Source: Druceiella hillmani (Eukaryota; Arthropoda; Insecta; Lepidoptera; Hepialidae). Taken from it: DNA of 64,000 nt. This document shows positions 37,601-42,400 of the stretch, one piece after another (within the stretch, counting starts at the first letter, position 1; the number at the start of each line of letters is the position of its first letter). Where the stretch lies: positions 5,141,001 to 5,205,000 of the forward strand of contig JAYKKI010000064.1 of the NCBI GenBank assembly GCA_039881145.1, given 5' to 3'. The translations under genes were made by a program, and so were the position numbers. Below the pieces are notes generated by a model. That model was given only the letters and a program-made list of their open reading frames with translations, was not told where the DNA came from and ran no database searches.

Positions 37601-39406
37601 TTTTTTTCAGGAATCATTCAGCTTAGAAACTTATAATTTTGTATGGTTATAAAGTACATTCCCTTCATATATTTCATATAACCTTCATATTCATTACAAA
37701 ACCTTCATATATCTCAATGGTAAACACTTAAAAATAGTTACATGGAAGTATTATAGGAGTCGAATTAAATTTCAAACTTTTTTTTCTTTATTTGATGTGT
37801 CATGTGGAGCTTCGATTGAAAGGTTTATTATAAAGATTCTAAAACATTTTTTTCAAAATTTAATGTGGAATAGTTTTAGAAGTATAGCAGAAAATATCCA
37901 CAAAGACACCTTTGCCCTGTCTCCTGCCCTATTTTGAAAAGTCAAAAATGTAATAAAAATAATTTAACTGAAAAAAGGGAATAACATAGGTTTACCTAAA
38001 GTTAAGTTAGTTTATTTTTCATAACATTTGAAATTGGGAAAGATATACTGCACAATATATTTACAGGAAAATATTAATATTTATAAATAGATTAACAGAA
38101 CCCTTAAATATTTACAGAAGTAAGAACCATACAGAACTCCCGTAACGTGAGATCTACTTGCACCTAAAAAATGTATTTTTCTTATAGTAACAGTTTCTAT
38201 TTAGGAGAACGAAATCTCAGTCTATATTTGTTCAAAATTATAAATTTTTGCTTAAGTCAAATAGTTTTTCATAACGTTTTAGTAAAACAATACATTTCAT
38301 GATATTGTGCAACAATATATAAATGAATGTATTTAAATTAATATATATGAAAGCATTCGTAATAAACAAACCTACACACAATTTTTTATGTTGATACAGA
38401 AAGCAAGCGAGATAAATAAGAAGTAAGCTGTTTGGGACTAGCTTGCCCTACCATGGATAGCTTGCCCTACCACGGATGGATAGGACAGCTTGCCCTACCA
38501 CACTTGAATAATAATATATTGCATAATAGTGTATACAGATAGATTGATGACCAGATTAAAATATTATAACCAAATCAACTAACCTACCAACATTGCAAAG
38601 AATGTTACTAGTGAAATATGGATCCATCTACATATTGAACATTAAACGAATAAAATTGATTTTATTCTGATTACATTCATAATTCTAAGAACCATAATAT
38701 CAAAAATAATTTTTTTCTGTGGTTTCTTTTATTTAACTAAAGAAACTTAGAATACACCCTGTTTTTGAAAAAGCTCTAAAAAGGCTTTCACAATTTATTT
38801 TGTTAAAAAATCGGTGTAACAATTTTTTCCATACAAAAAAAAATGTTTATAGAAAAATATTTAAGTCCGTCCCGATATTCATTTTTGTCACTAAACTCTT
38901 AATGGACAAATAGAACACAAATTGTCAAAAATAAACCATAAAAAACGTAAGTAAGCGGAAAAATTTGGCGAAATAACGTTTCATATTTGAAAGGACTTTT
39001 GGAACAATTTTTTTTCAAAAAATGTATCGTGTGCAAATTTAACTATTTACATATTGTTTTAGTAAGCATTCTTTAATTATAAAAAAGAGAAAAAGTAGAT
39101 TTTCTGCTATTTATATCAGGCATAATCTTATCAAAGTTAAGAATTCCATGTTTATGTTTGATACACAGATATTTAGAAAAGAAATATTTTTAGTTTTGAG
39201 CTTAAATTTTTCTTATCTTGTATTTATAATTACAATTACTGCCACAGTATATATATATATTTTTTCATAATCAACCCATAAATCAGCAATATTTTAGGTT
39301 AAACTTTATAAAAAGATTTGATTGGGAAATATTAGTAGATAAATAATATATAAATTACCTTTGCTGTGGGGACTACAGCGATCTTTTTGAAGTTGTACAG
39401 ACTCAT
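1937..39406 (-). CDS. NOG1: NOG1 (GTPBP4), nucleolar GTP-binding protein 1, complete, 14 exons
   Basis: NOG1 is an OBG/HflX-like nucleolar GTPase that joins pre-60S particles and is needed for large-subunit maturation. Coding exons on the minus strand, in order: 39406-39359, 35775-35501, 29299-29164, 25325-25224, 22220-22128, 20727-20578, 19865-19708, 18226-18085, 15779-15599, 13129-13020, 9572-9454, 6421-6288, 5442-5255, 2092-1937. They total 1992 nt, giving 663 residues plus stop; human NOG1 is about 634. All introns are GT-AG and every phase joins. The GTPase motifs are all visible: G1 GFPNVGKS (175-182), a G2-region TT (about 201-202), G3 DTPG (221-224), G4 NKMD (289-292) and a G5-like STM (337-339). 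Residues 1-153 are the conserved NOG1 N-terminal region. The tail is basic and ends KTDRR, as in orthologs. An in-frame TAA lies 12 bases before the ATG. Introns run from 0.7 to 6.2 kb and are full of mobile-element debris. Confidence 0.96.
2329..2927. mobile_element. MITE-like element with 17-bp inverted ends, NOG1 intron 13
   Basis: The ends are TGAGTGCGTTCCACTAG (2329-2345) and, on the other strand, TGAGTACGTTCCACTAG (2927-2911), 16 of 17 identical. The 599-bp interior is AT-rich except for GC-richer stretches with GCGATCG motifs near both ends. No coding remnant was seen. A target duplication is not clear. Confidence 0.5.
2587..2618. repeat. Perfect 15-bp hairpin, 2-base loop
   Basis: The arms cagttttgagatgta and tacatctcaaaactg are exactly complementary around GG. 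It lies inside the MITE-like element at 2329-2927. Confidence 0.8.
3146..3200. repeat. (GT)n-rich microsatellite
   Basis: An imperfect TG-repeat run interrupted by CA and CAC steps in NOG1 intron 13. Confidence 0.8.
4147..4215. repeat. Inverted repeat, about 20-bp arms
   Basis: The left arm agaatctgttaacatttatg is repeated in inverse order at the right (cataagtgttaacagattct), with one mismatch, around a loop of about 27 bases. Confidence 0.75.
4340..4830. repeat. Degenerate tandem repeat, about 100-bp period
   Basis: Recurring blocks 'atatagtggagatata', 'gacagatgccaccat', 'cttgaatctcaaaaat' and 'cagcaccctaaaattag' appear about four to five times with a spacing near 100 bp (for example 4443, 4543, 4641). 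A related single block lies near 3370-3410. Non-coding. Confidence 0.65.
5255..5442 (-). CDS. NOG1: NOG1 exon 13 (residues 550-612)
   Basis: The exon begins ttcag|gg, giving [20 protein letters not shown] and an Arg/Ser-rich tail ending QGVKDVV at gtg|gtgagt (phase 0). It corresponds to LGVDMDDKDDAHY and the RS-rich region of human NOG1. It is GC-rich compared with the flanking introns. Confidence 0.93.
5778..5831. repeat. 19-bp minisatellite, 2.8 copies
   Basis: The unit tcatcgattatagacaccc is repeated perfectly, the last copy truncated. It lies in NOG1 intron 12 (5443-6287), which otherwise holds nothing recognisable. Confidence 0.85.
6288..6421 (-). CDS. NOG1: NOG1 exon 12 (residues 505-549)
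   Basis: The exon begins gatag|g, completes Arg505 and encodes a basic stretch [20 protein letters not shown] then [20 protein letters not shown]. The donor is g|gtgagt, phase 1. This is the start of the lysine/arginine-rich nucleolar tail. Confidence 0.92.
6690..7280 (-). mobile_element. RTE-clade non-LTR retrotransposon fragment (RT end and 3' region)
   Basis: Sequence of the type 'gacgtcgactgctgaatatgg', 'ggttctatgcgcaatatggc' and 'ccacttcagttta...gagctacg..ggtaacc' resembles, antisense, the C-terminal reverse-transcriptase region of RTE elements that recur in insect genomes. A second block at 7180-7280 may continue it after a non-matching gap. It is degenerate, with no long open frame. 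Family assignment is from memory of such sequences. Confidence 0.6.
8214..8812 (+). mobile_element. piggyBac-like MITE, copy A (5'-truncated)
   Basis: The copy lacks its left inverted end but keeps the right one (gtggccctaaaacgg-TTAA, ending 8812). It is antisense to NOG1, in intron 11. Its internal reading frame (from 8378) is broken by an in-frame TAG after codon 7 and a frameshift, unlike the other four copies. Confidence 0.8.
9454..9572 (-). CDS. NOG1: NOG1 exon 11 (residues 466-504)
   Basis: The exon lies between ttacag|aaa and ag|gtaaga and encodes [20 protein letters not shown] then a helix ending [10 protein letters not shown] and a split Arg. It matches the LEELEKEEELRTAAGEYDS region of human NOG1. 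Confidence 0.94.
10253..10471 (-). pseudogene. THAP-type zinc finger fragment
   Basis: The 75-codon frame reads [37 protein letters not shown] and [10 protein letters not shown]. This has the layout of a THAP (C2CH) DNA-binding domain: a Cys near the start, FVSVP, a KRRKKW-like helix (the usual Trp is Leu here) and CxxH in CEDHF. The first Cys of the C-x(2-4)-C pair is missing from the frame, and no exon chain could be built. It may be an exon of a THAP gene, but more likely is a fragment of a domesticated or P-element-type sequence in NOG1 intron 10. Confidence 0.55.
10739..11494. mobile_element. Long foldback element, TTAA at both ends
   Basis: Left arm 10739-11092 and right arm 11138-11494 are inverted copies of one another, about 355 bp each with many mismatches and small indels, joined by about 45 bp. 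The outermost bases read TTAATAAAAGACGTC on both strands. The interior includes 'tgtcaagcacaa...' and a 'gggttc' block also seen at 20050-20100. The right terminal TTAA is the same TTAA that begins piggyBac-like MITE copy B. Confidence 0.75.
11491..12158 (+). mobile_element. piggyBac-like MITE, copy B
   Basis: Begins TTAACCATTAGAGTGCC and ends with the inverse, degenerate (cactaaaacgg-ATAA); 668 bp. The GC-rich 5' part (gagcgcgatggcgctcgcga) precedes a 63-codon frame, then an AT-rich 3' tail. Antisense to NOG1 in intron 10. Confidence 0.85.
11724..11915 (+). pseudogene. 63-codon acidic frame in MITE copy B (transposase N-terminus remnant)
   Basis: The frame encodes [20 protein letters not shown] and [20 protein letters not shown], an acidic Ser/Asp-rich peptide. 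Such acidic leaders are usual at the start of piggyBac transposases. No DDE catalytic part follows; the frame stops and the element's 3' tail begins, as expected of an internally deleted copy. Confidence 0.6.
12440..12660. repeat. Dispersed repeat of the 'ggttccgt...ctgtctgtc...ttctcaga' type
   Basis: Shares an ordered set of short blocks (ggttccgt, a CTGTC-rich run, 'tttctcagaaa') with 16905-17000, 17990-18035, 32380-32400, 32790-32830 and 48180-48240 in this window. Non-coding, probably a fragment of a foldback or SINE-like family. Confidence 0.5.
12548..12587. repeat. Perfect 16-bp hairpin
   Basis: aatggctcgagataat and attatctcgagccatt are exact complements around an 8-base loop. It sits within a dispersed 'ggttccgtcctc...catctgtctgtc' repeat at about 12440-12660. 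Confidence 0.8.
13020..13129 (-). CDS. NOG1: NOG1 exon 10 (residues 429-465)
   Basis: Opens cacag|ac and encodes (D)[20 protein letters not shown] followed by [16 protein letters not shown], a very conserved NOG1 C-terminal signature. The donor is gag|gtattc, phase 0. Confidence 0.95.
13730..14205 (+). pseudogene. Jockey-clade non-LTR retrotransposon RT fragment
   Basis: Reads [53 protein letters not shown] and [14 protein letters not shown], then after a frameshift [11 protein letters not shown] and [16 protein letters not shown]. This is the palm-end and thumb region of Jockey-type reverse transcriptases (compare KTxxITFTLR..., VKYLGxx[26 protein letters not shown]). The finger and catalytic FADD parts are absent. 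Dead fragment in NOG1 intron 9, antisense to the gene. Confidence 0.85.
14590..14750. other. GC-richer island of unknown nature
   Basis: About half G+C within very AT-rich surroundings, open in one plus frame (14459-14728) but with no recognised motif and no good splice acceptor. It may be part of an unidentified repeat between the Jockey and RTE fragments. Confidence 0.3.
14960..15440 (+). pseudogene. RTE-type non-LTR retrotransposon RT C-terminus fragment
   Basis: Reads, across frames, LTYSCETW, then [41 protein letters not shown] and [12 protein letters not shown], ending ETKACKGV. This follows the pattern YGSETWAL...[13 protein letters not shown]...RPRGRPRKRW.D.V..DL seen in insect RTE-like reverse transcriptases. 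Several stops and frameshifts. Confidence 0.75.
15599..15779 (-). CDS. NOG1: NOG1 exon 9 (residues 369-428)
   Basis: The exon begins tgcag|gtg and encodes [18 protein letters not shown], the post-GTPase linker, then a highly charged [16 protein letters not shown]. The donor is an unusual g|gtcagt (phase 1), chosen because the next exon then reads DLQKNY, as in orthologs. Confidence 0.92.
15959..16574 (+). mobile_element. piggyBac-like MITE, copy C (left end missing)
   Basis: Starts inside the 5' region at 'aactaactaaatttgcc' and ends with the right inverted end (atggcactaaaatgg-TTAA at 16571-16574). The 63-codon frame (16149-16340) is intact. Antisense to NOG1 in intron 8. Confidence 0.83.
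16149..16340 (+). pseudogene. 63-codon acidic frame in MITE copy C
   Basis: Encodes [34 protein letters not shown] and [20 protein letters not shown]. It differs from copy D at seven positions (S8L, H13R, S15L, S24C, R29C, G40S, V56A) plus the last residue, with no indels. Confidence 0.6.
16905..18040. mobile_element. Large foldback repeat, NOG1 intron 8
   Basis: The left arm (about 16950-17405) and right arm (about 17650-18035) are inverted, diverged copies. For example, 'agccgttttctcaga' at the left matches 'tctgaggaa..gctgtgacag' read from the right strand, and 'gataatttacgcc' at 17390-17403 pairs with 'ggcgtaaaattat' at 17657-17669. The outer parts carry the 'catctgtttgtctgg' and 'gacagata' blocks of the dispersed repeat. 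No coding potential. Confidence 0.55.
18085..18226 (-). CDS. NOG1: NOG1 exon 8 (residues 321-368), G5 region
   Basis: The exon completes the split Asn and encodes [20 protein letters not shown] and then [15 protein letters not shown]. The STMTGEG piece aligns with the G5-like STLTEEG of human NOG1. The donor is aag|gtatgg, phase 0. Confidence 0.94.
18462..19096 (+). mobile_element. piggyBac-like MITE, copy D (both ends present)
   Basis: Flanked by TTAA at 18462-18465 and 19093-19096, the signature of piggyBac transposition. Left end TTAACTGTTAGAGTACTGA, right end inverse TTAACCCTTTTAGTGCCAC. 635 bp, with the 63-codon frame at 18662-18853. A short deletion relative to copies B and C removes part of the 5' region near 18612. 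Antisense to NOG1 in intron 7. Confidence 0.9.
18662..18853 (+). pseudogene. 63-codon acidic frame in MITE copy D
   Basis: Encodes [40 protein letters not shown] and [20 protein letters not shown]. By comparison with the other copies it looks nearest the family consensus. Function as a peptide is unlikely but untested. Confidence 0.6.
19708..19865 (-). CDS. NOG1: NOG1 exon 7 (residues 269-320), G4
   Basis: The exon runs from ctccag|ata to gttaa|gtgagt with a split codon (Asn with exon 8). It encodes [20 protein letters not shown] then NKMD, the guanine-specifying G4 motif, and a charged stretch ending KKENVV. Confidence 0.95.
20045..20130. repeat. Dispersed 'tgtcaagtacaagtataactcgcac...gggttcc' repeat
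   Basis: Shares the ordered blocks 'ctgtcaag.acaa', 'ctcgcacta.ga.ggttcc' with the centre of the foldback element at 11040-11170 and with 51918-51955. Non-coding interspersed repeat. Confidence 0.55.
20414..20512 (-). pseudogene. mariner-like transposase C-terminus fragment
   Basis: Minus-strand reading [20 protein letters not shown] then [11 protein letters not shown] resembles the end of mariner transposases (FYxxGIxxLxxRWQKxIxxNGxY). Only about 33 codons remain. NOG1 intron 6 (19866-20577) holds nothing else but the repeat at 20045-20130. Confidence 0.45.
20578..20727 (-). CDS. NOG1: NOG1 exon 6 (residues 219-268), G3
   Basis: Fifty codons starting [20 protein letters not shown] is the G3 motif. 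The acceptor (ttggtag|gta) has a poor pyrimidine tract but is the only one that keeps VIDTPG in frame. The donor is cag|gtatgt. The exon ends [11 protein letters not shown]. Confidence 0.94.
20728..22127 (-). other. NOG1 intron 5
   Basis: 1.4 kb AT-rich. Apart from a small inverted repeat (ccaactccatcgagttgg at about 21068) I see nothing in it. Confidence 0.6.
22128..22220 (-). CDS. NOG1: NOG1 exon 5 (residues 188-218), G2 region
   Basis: The exon begins at gacag|ata and ends at cag|gtgagt; it is 31 codons. It encodes [20 protein letters not shown] and continues to YLRWQ. The PYAFTTK stretch holds the switch-I threonines of this GTPase family. Confidence 0.95.
22221..25223 (-). other. NOG1 intron 4
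   Basis: 3.0 kb AT-rich; only the repeat at 23470-23605 stands out. An open frame at 23756-24016 has no recognisable motif. Confidence 0.6.
23470..23605. repeat. Interspersed repeat with CCACGACCTAGGTTTC core
   Basis: The run 'gtagtat..ttctactttctt', 'ctttaccacgacctaggttt', 'gttgtattacaacatcttcagg' and 'ttagcaaa' recurs at 47180-47440, there as a palindrome. Non-coding, family unknown to me. Confidence 0.7.
25224..25325 (-). CDS. NOG1: NOG1 exon 4 (residues 154-187), G1/P-loop
   Basis: The exon lies between tgcag|gtg and aag|gtaatt and is 34 codons long. It carries the G1 motif GFPNVGKSS, which binds the phosphates of GTP, followed by FINK. Confidence 0.95.
25569..25714. repeat. (TA)n/(CATA)n microsatellite
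   Basis: About 145 bp of TA and TACA steps. Open frames on both strands here are only Tyr/Ile repeats of the microsatellite. Confidence 0.95.
26287..26341. repeat. Perfect 24-bp hairpin in the Tc1 fragment
   Basis: tccaaaggacctggcaacaa-tacc and its exact complement flank a 7-base loop. One arm is the VQRTWQQY coding sequence of the Tc1-like helix-turn-helix, so the other arm is an inverted duplicate of it. Confidence 0.9.
26300..26444 (-). pseudogene. Tc1-like transposase N-terminal HTH fragment
   Basis: [20 protein letters not shown] then [20 protein letters not shown] has the helix-turn-helix layout of Tc1 transposases (ALLEEGxSxxxVAxxxxVSRSTVxRxWxRY). After QQYR the frame runs into an inverted copy of its own last codons (see hairpin). 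Confidence 0.7.
27435..27635. repeat. 36-bp minisatellite, about 5.6 copies
   Basis: Unit cctagaatgagtgaaccatt-caaaaccattctgagt with few substitutions. It is in NOG1 intron 3 and non-coding. Confidence 0.9.
27875..28180 (-). pseudogene. Tc1-like transposase C-terminus with terminal inverted repeat
   Basis: Minus-strand pieces [12 protein letters not shown] (first catalytic Asp region) at about 28115-28145 and [20 protein letters not shown] at about 27980-28045 match Tc1 transposases (WxNVIFTDExxF; LVxSMxxRCxxVIxNxG). It ends near a likely terminal repeat, cagtctgttccacaaaaatt, at 27881. Internally deleted and frameshifted; the other end was not found. Confidence 0.6.
29164..29299 (-). CDS. 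NOG1: NOG1 exon 3 (residues 108-153)
   Basis: The exon opens with the last base of the split Asn codon, then [20 protein letters not shown], and ends YLEQ at cag|gtaaag. The [20 protein letters not shown] stretch is a strong NOG1 signature just ahead of the G domain. Confidence 0.96.
29440..29815. repeat. Nested local duplications
   Basis: Two blocks alternate: 'cagtaaatgcaacattgaaa-taaatgattatagatt' (starts near 29442, 29488, 29520, 29688) and 'ccaaattgtggaactgaaaa-ctagcataatctt' (29610-29820, three copies). Recent, near-identical slippage or recombination products. Confidence 0.85.
30112..30306 (+). pseudogene. Jockey-type retrotransposon RT C-terminal tip
   Basis: [20 protein letters not shown] then [11 protein letters not shown] and [11 protein letters not shown] resembles the last residues of Jockey-clade reverse transcriptases (V..EI.K.S..Y..RL..H.N.LA..LL......RRLKR...LDL). 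Only the tip is left. Confidence 0.5.
30117..30151. repeat. Perfect 16-bp hairpin, 3-base loop
   Basis: taacagagttgatgtt and aacatcaactctgtta are exact complements around AAG, at the start of the Jockey-type tip. Confidence 0.85.
31696..31856. repeat. 23-bp minisatellite, 7 copies
   Basis: Unit tttattaagtttatcaaaat-gca; 161 bp is exactly seven units with a few substitutions. NOG1 intron 2. Confidence 0.92.
34400..35345 (+). pseudogene. mariner transposase pseudogene
   Basis: Across frames: [12 protein letters not shown], then [22 protein letters not shown] (first Asp of the mariner D,D34D triad), then [13 protein letters not shown] (second Asp position, here Tyr in place of the Asp of HDNARPH), then [20 protein letters not shown] (third Asp), FRSFEEV and [14 protein letters not shown] with a stop. 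Order and content are those of a mariner-family transposase. Many stops and frameshifts. It lies in NOG1 intron 2, antisense to the gene. Clean inverted ends were not identified. Confidence 0.88.
35501..35775 (-). CDS. NOG1: NOG1 exon 2 (residues 17-107)
   Basis: The acceptor ttcag|gac opens with [15 protein letters not shown] and the exon runs to HLID plus a split codon (aa|gtgagt) that becomes Asn with the next exon. The internal ATG at 35760 is not the start, because the frame is open into the acceptor and exon 1 supplies the N-terminus. This is the N-terminal helical region that precedes the GTPase domain. Confidence 0.96.
37274..37316. repeat. Perfect 19-bp hairpin, 5-base loop
   Basis: aaaatttagatatcgaagg and ccttcgatatctaaatttt are exact complements around TAAGC, in NOG1 intron 1. 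Confidence 0.88.
38433..38505. repeat. Short 'agcttgccctaccac' repeat, 3 copies
   Basis: The 15-base block occurs at 38440, 38458 and 38490 with small insertions between. Confidence 0.75.
39359..39406 (-). CDS. NOG1: NOG1 exon 1 (residues 1-16)
   Basis: The exon encodes [16 protein letters not shown], the conserved NOG1 N-terminus. The start sits in the context acaaaATG, with an in-frame TAA upstream. The donor is aag|gtaatt, phase 0. It is too short to be found as an open frame and was located by homology to the family start. Confidence 0.93.
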
Positions 39407-42400
39407 TTTGTTTGTTTATTTTCTATTTCGCTTAAATATAAATATAAAATCCGCAAAGCGGATTGTTGATATGCACACACGTGTTTGTGTGGCTTTAAAA
39501 GGAGAGCTGTCAAGTCGACTTGACAGTACATGTGGATTCTTTTTTTTTAAATCAGAAGTAAAATTGAGTACTATGATCTTTAACTGTATGTAGCGTTAAA
39601 TGGCGATAGTTCGTGCTACAGTTACTCTTGTGGCAGCCTCACTGCCAACAACTAAAGACGTGTATCGTATCGTTATGTCATAACAGTTGCCACGACGTTA
39701 ATTGTCGCACGATTTGTTACAGTATAAATACCGTTTAAAGTAATTCAGGATATCGTGCCTAGTTCGATCAGACGGCCAATTGAAGTTAGAAGGATTTCAG
39801 TGTTCGTTTTTCAGATGTCTTTAATTAATACCGCATATTGTTTTTTCCAAAAAACTAAAGTAAATATTTAATCGCTAAAAAGTTTGAACCTACCCCAAAT
39901 TGTTTTATTTAATTTTAAGAATAAAATTTTTTTTTATTATATGTAATACTTACTGGTAATGTAACCTGAAAATGAATTACAAATTAGTAAATAATACTAA
40001 ATTTCGTTATGTGGCTATCATCAGCATAACTTAATAAAGTACACTGGATGGTTTTGTGCCTTTTTTCATAAAAATTGTGTTTGGGTTCACGGTTCGAAAA
40101 CATGGCCGTTCATCGCGTCCCTACTCAGTTTAAGTAAGAAACTCTGGTACCTGCTCCTCAACTCATTATACATAGTGTCGGAATAGCTCAGCACAATTAT
40201 AATAGAAGTCATATAAGTGGCTATTTTATCAACTTATACTTAGTTGAAAGTCCATATTATCTGCATATTCGATAAGATGGCCGATGGCAAAGTTTTACTA
40301 TTTAATTTATATTTCATAAACAGATTTCAGTTTCCAAAAATATTTAGATATAGATTTAATAAAAAATTAAAGCATTAATATATCTTTCCACTACAAATTT
40401 CAAAATGGTTTCCTAAAAAGGTATGGCCGTATTATTTTAAATAACCCTAATGATTTAAAAATTACGTTAACAAAAAAATTTCTATCACAGCGTTAGATTT
40501 TAATCTGTGGACAGTGTTTAAATAAAATTAGGAAAATGATAAAAGAACTTCACTTAAAAATGATATTTTTCATAAAAATATTTGGCATTTAAGTAACATT
40601 GCAAGTTAACAACCGATTCCAATAAACTTCACAAACTTCCACTTGTTTTGCGAACTCGTGTTATTATGAAAAACAACTACTTTTTGCATTAATGACATAC
40701 TCCAGCTCAAGTGTCCCCTTGTGCATGATAATGAGCCGGGTGGGAACTATTTTTGAAAGAGTTCCATCTGCCCAGGATGTCTGTAATCATCTCACATTTG
40801 ACATCATCGAAACCAGTCAGAAAGCCTACAAGTTACTAAGATTTGTCATGTTTGTGATATTCTCTTGTTATTGAACATATTCTTTGCTTTACTCGACTCT
40901 GGTCCTAACATTCGCTAAACAAATGCAGTTACCTGGTCTCTGTATGAAGCTCTACTTATCTACTCATCCTGGAGAAAATATTAAAAGTTCAATAAAATGT
41001 TTGGATCTTCTTATTTATTCCCTTCCGAATTTATAACATATTGTCGGATGTAATTCCATTCAACTTTGATGGGTATTAAGTCCACAACATTGACAACACC
41101 TCATCTAGAGTTTAGTAACCCTCAATTCCCTGGACTGCTGCATTATAAGAGTCTGATGTAATTTAACCTACCTGAGTATGCATGAGTATCCTACAGCATT
41201 TGCCTGTTTTTTGAGCTCTCACATTATTTAATACAGTATTGCGAGATGTATCCAGTCTAGATATTTTTTCAGCTCCATGACTGTTATGCATTTACATGGT
41301 TCACGCTAATAACTTAGAATTATATTTATTCAAATTTTTATGTTCTTGTTTTATTTATTATATTCTTCCACATACCCGACAGGTAATTAAAATTCAACAA
41401 TATTAAAAAAAATTGTGCACGTACTCATGGGCGTATATATAAGGGAGGTTTTAGGAGATCCGGACCAATCCTTAGCATAGGCAAAAAATAGAGACCAAAA
41501 CTCACGACATTTTGCGAATCTATTCGATATTTAGAAGCTGAAGTTCTAGACAATATATATTACTTATTAATTTTATAAGGCGTAGAGTGAGATACTGCAA
41601 TATGTCTAGATACACTAATAAATGTCATAAATTTCTAGATTTTATTGAATCATGTGTTAATATATTAAATTATAGTCTTCCCAAATAAGCGTTACATATT
41701 TTATACGCACTACATTTTCCTCTATGTACATCTTTCCTGCAGCCCTTCCTATGAATAATAAGTATGGATATGCAGCAACGCGATATCACATCTTCGATTT
41801 GTGTGTTGCGGGCAATGCATCAGAAAATGGACCACAGTCATGCGAAAACTGCCCCAAGACCTGAGACTTCACCGAACGTTGAATTTTGGTGACAAATTAT
41901 GATCTACGAACTGCATGATGCTAGTCACAACGTACACCCATTTTGATTAAATACAGCGTTGTACGAAAGTCACCAATGTAGCTCATGAAAAATTTCCCAT
42001 TATAAGAGATTGCAGCTTACAGTGAAACAGGCAAAATGTCACCATAAGAGCAACAAAAAAAAAAATAAACTGAAATACCTGCAAGATTTTGGTGAAAAGT
42101 ATAAAGCAAACGACATCAATCTATTTTTTTTAAGAATTTTCATTATTTTTTTGCAAGAATCCTGAAATTAGCTTTAAGATTAGACAATTATACTTTAACC
42201 CAAGGAAGTTTAGTTTCTTTTCATGGCAGTCAGTTCACCTCAGTCTAGGTTAGCAATATTGGTAAAAATATCTTTTTTATAAAATTTTTACCAAAATAGT
42301 TTTTGTAAAATATGATTTATTAGCAATATGAATTTTTTAATTTATTTCTAAATACATGTTTATTTTTGTTTAGTTTAAATAATTGATTTATTTTTAATAA

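Larger units (their letters stand above)
35776..39358 (-). other. NOG1 intron 1
   Basis: 3.6 kb. Apart from the hairpin at 37274 and the short repeats it holds no feature I can identify. An open frame at 36851-37036 (61 codons) and the sequence after it (to about 37260) look faintly coding and may be an unidentified transposon relic. Confidence 0.55.
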
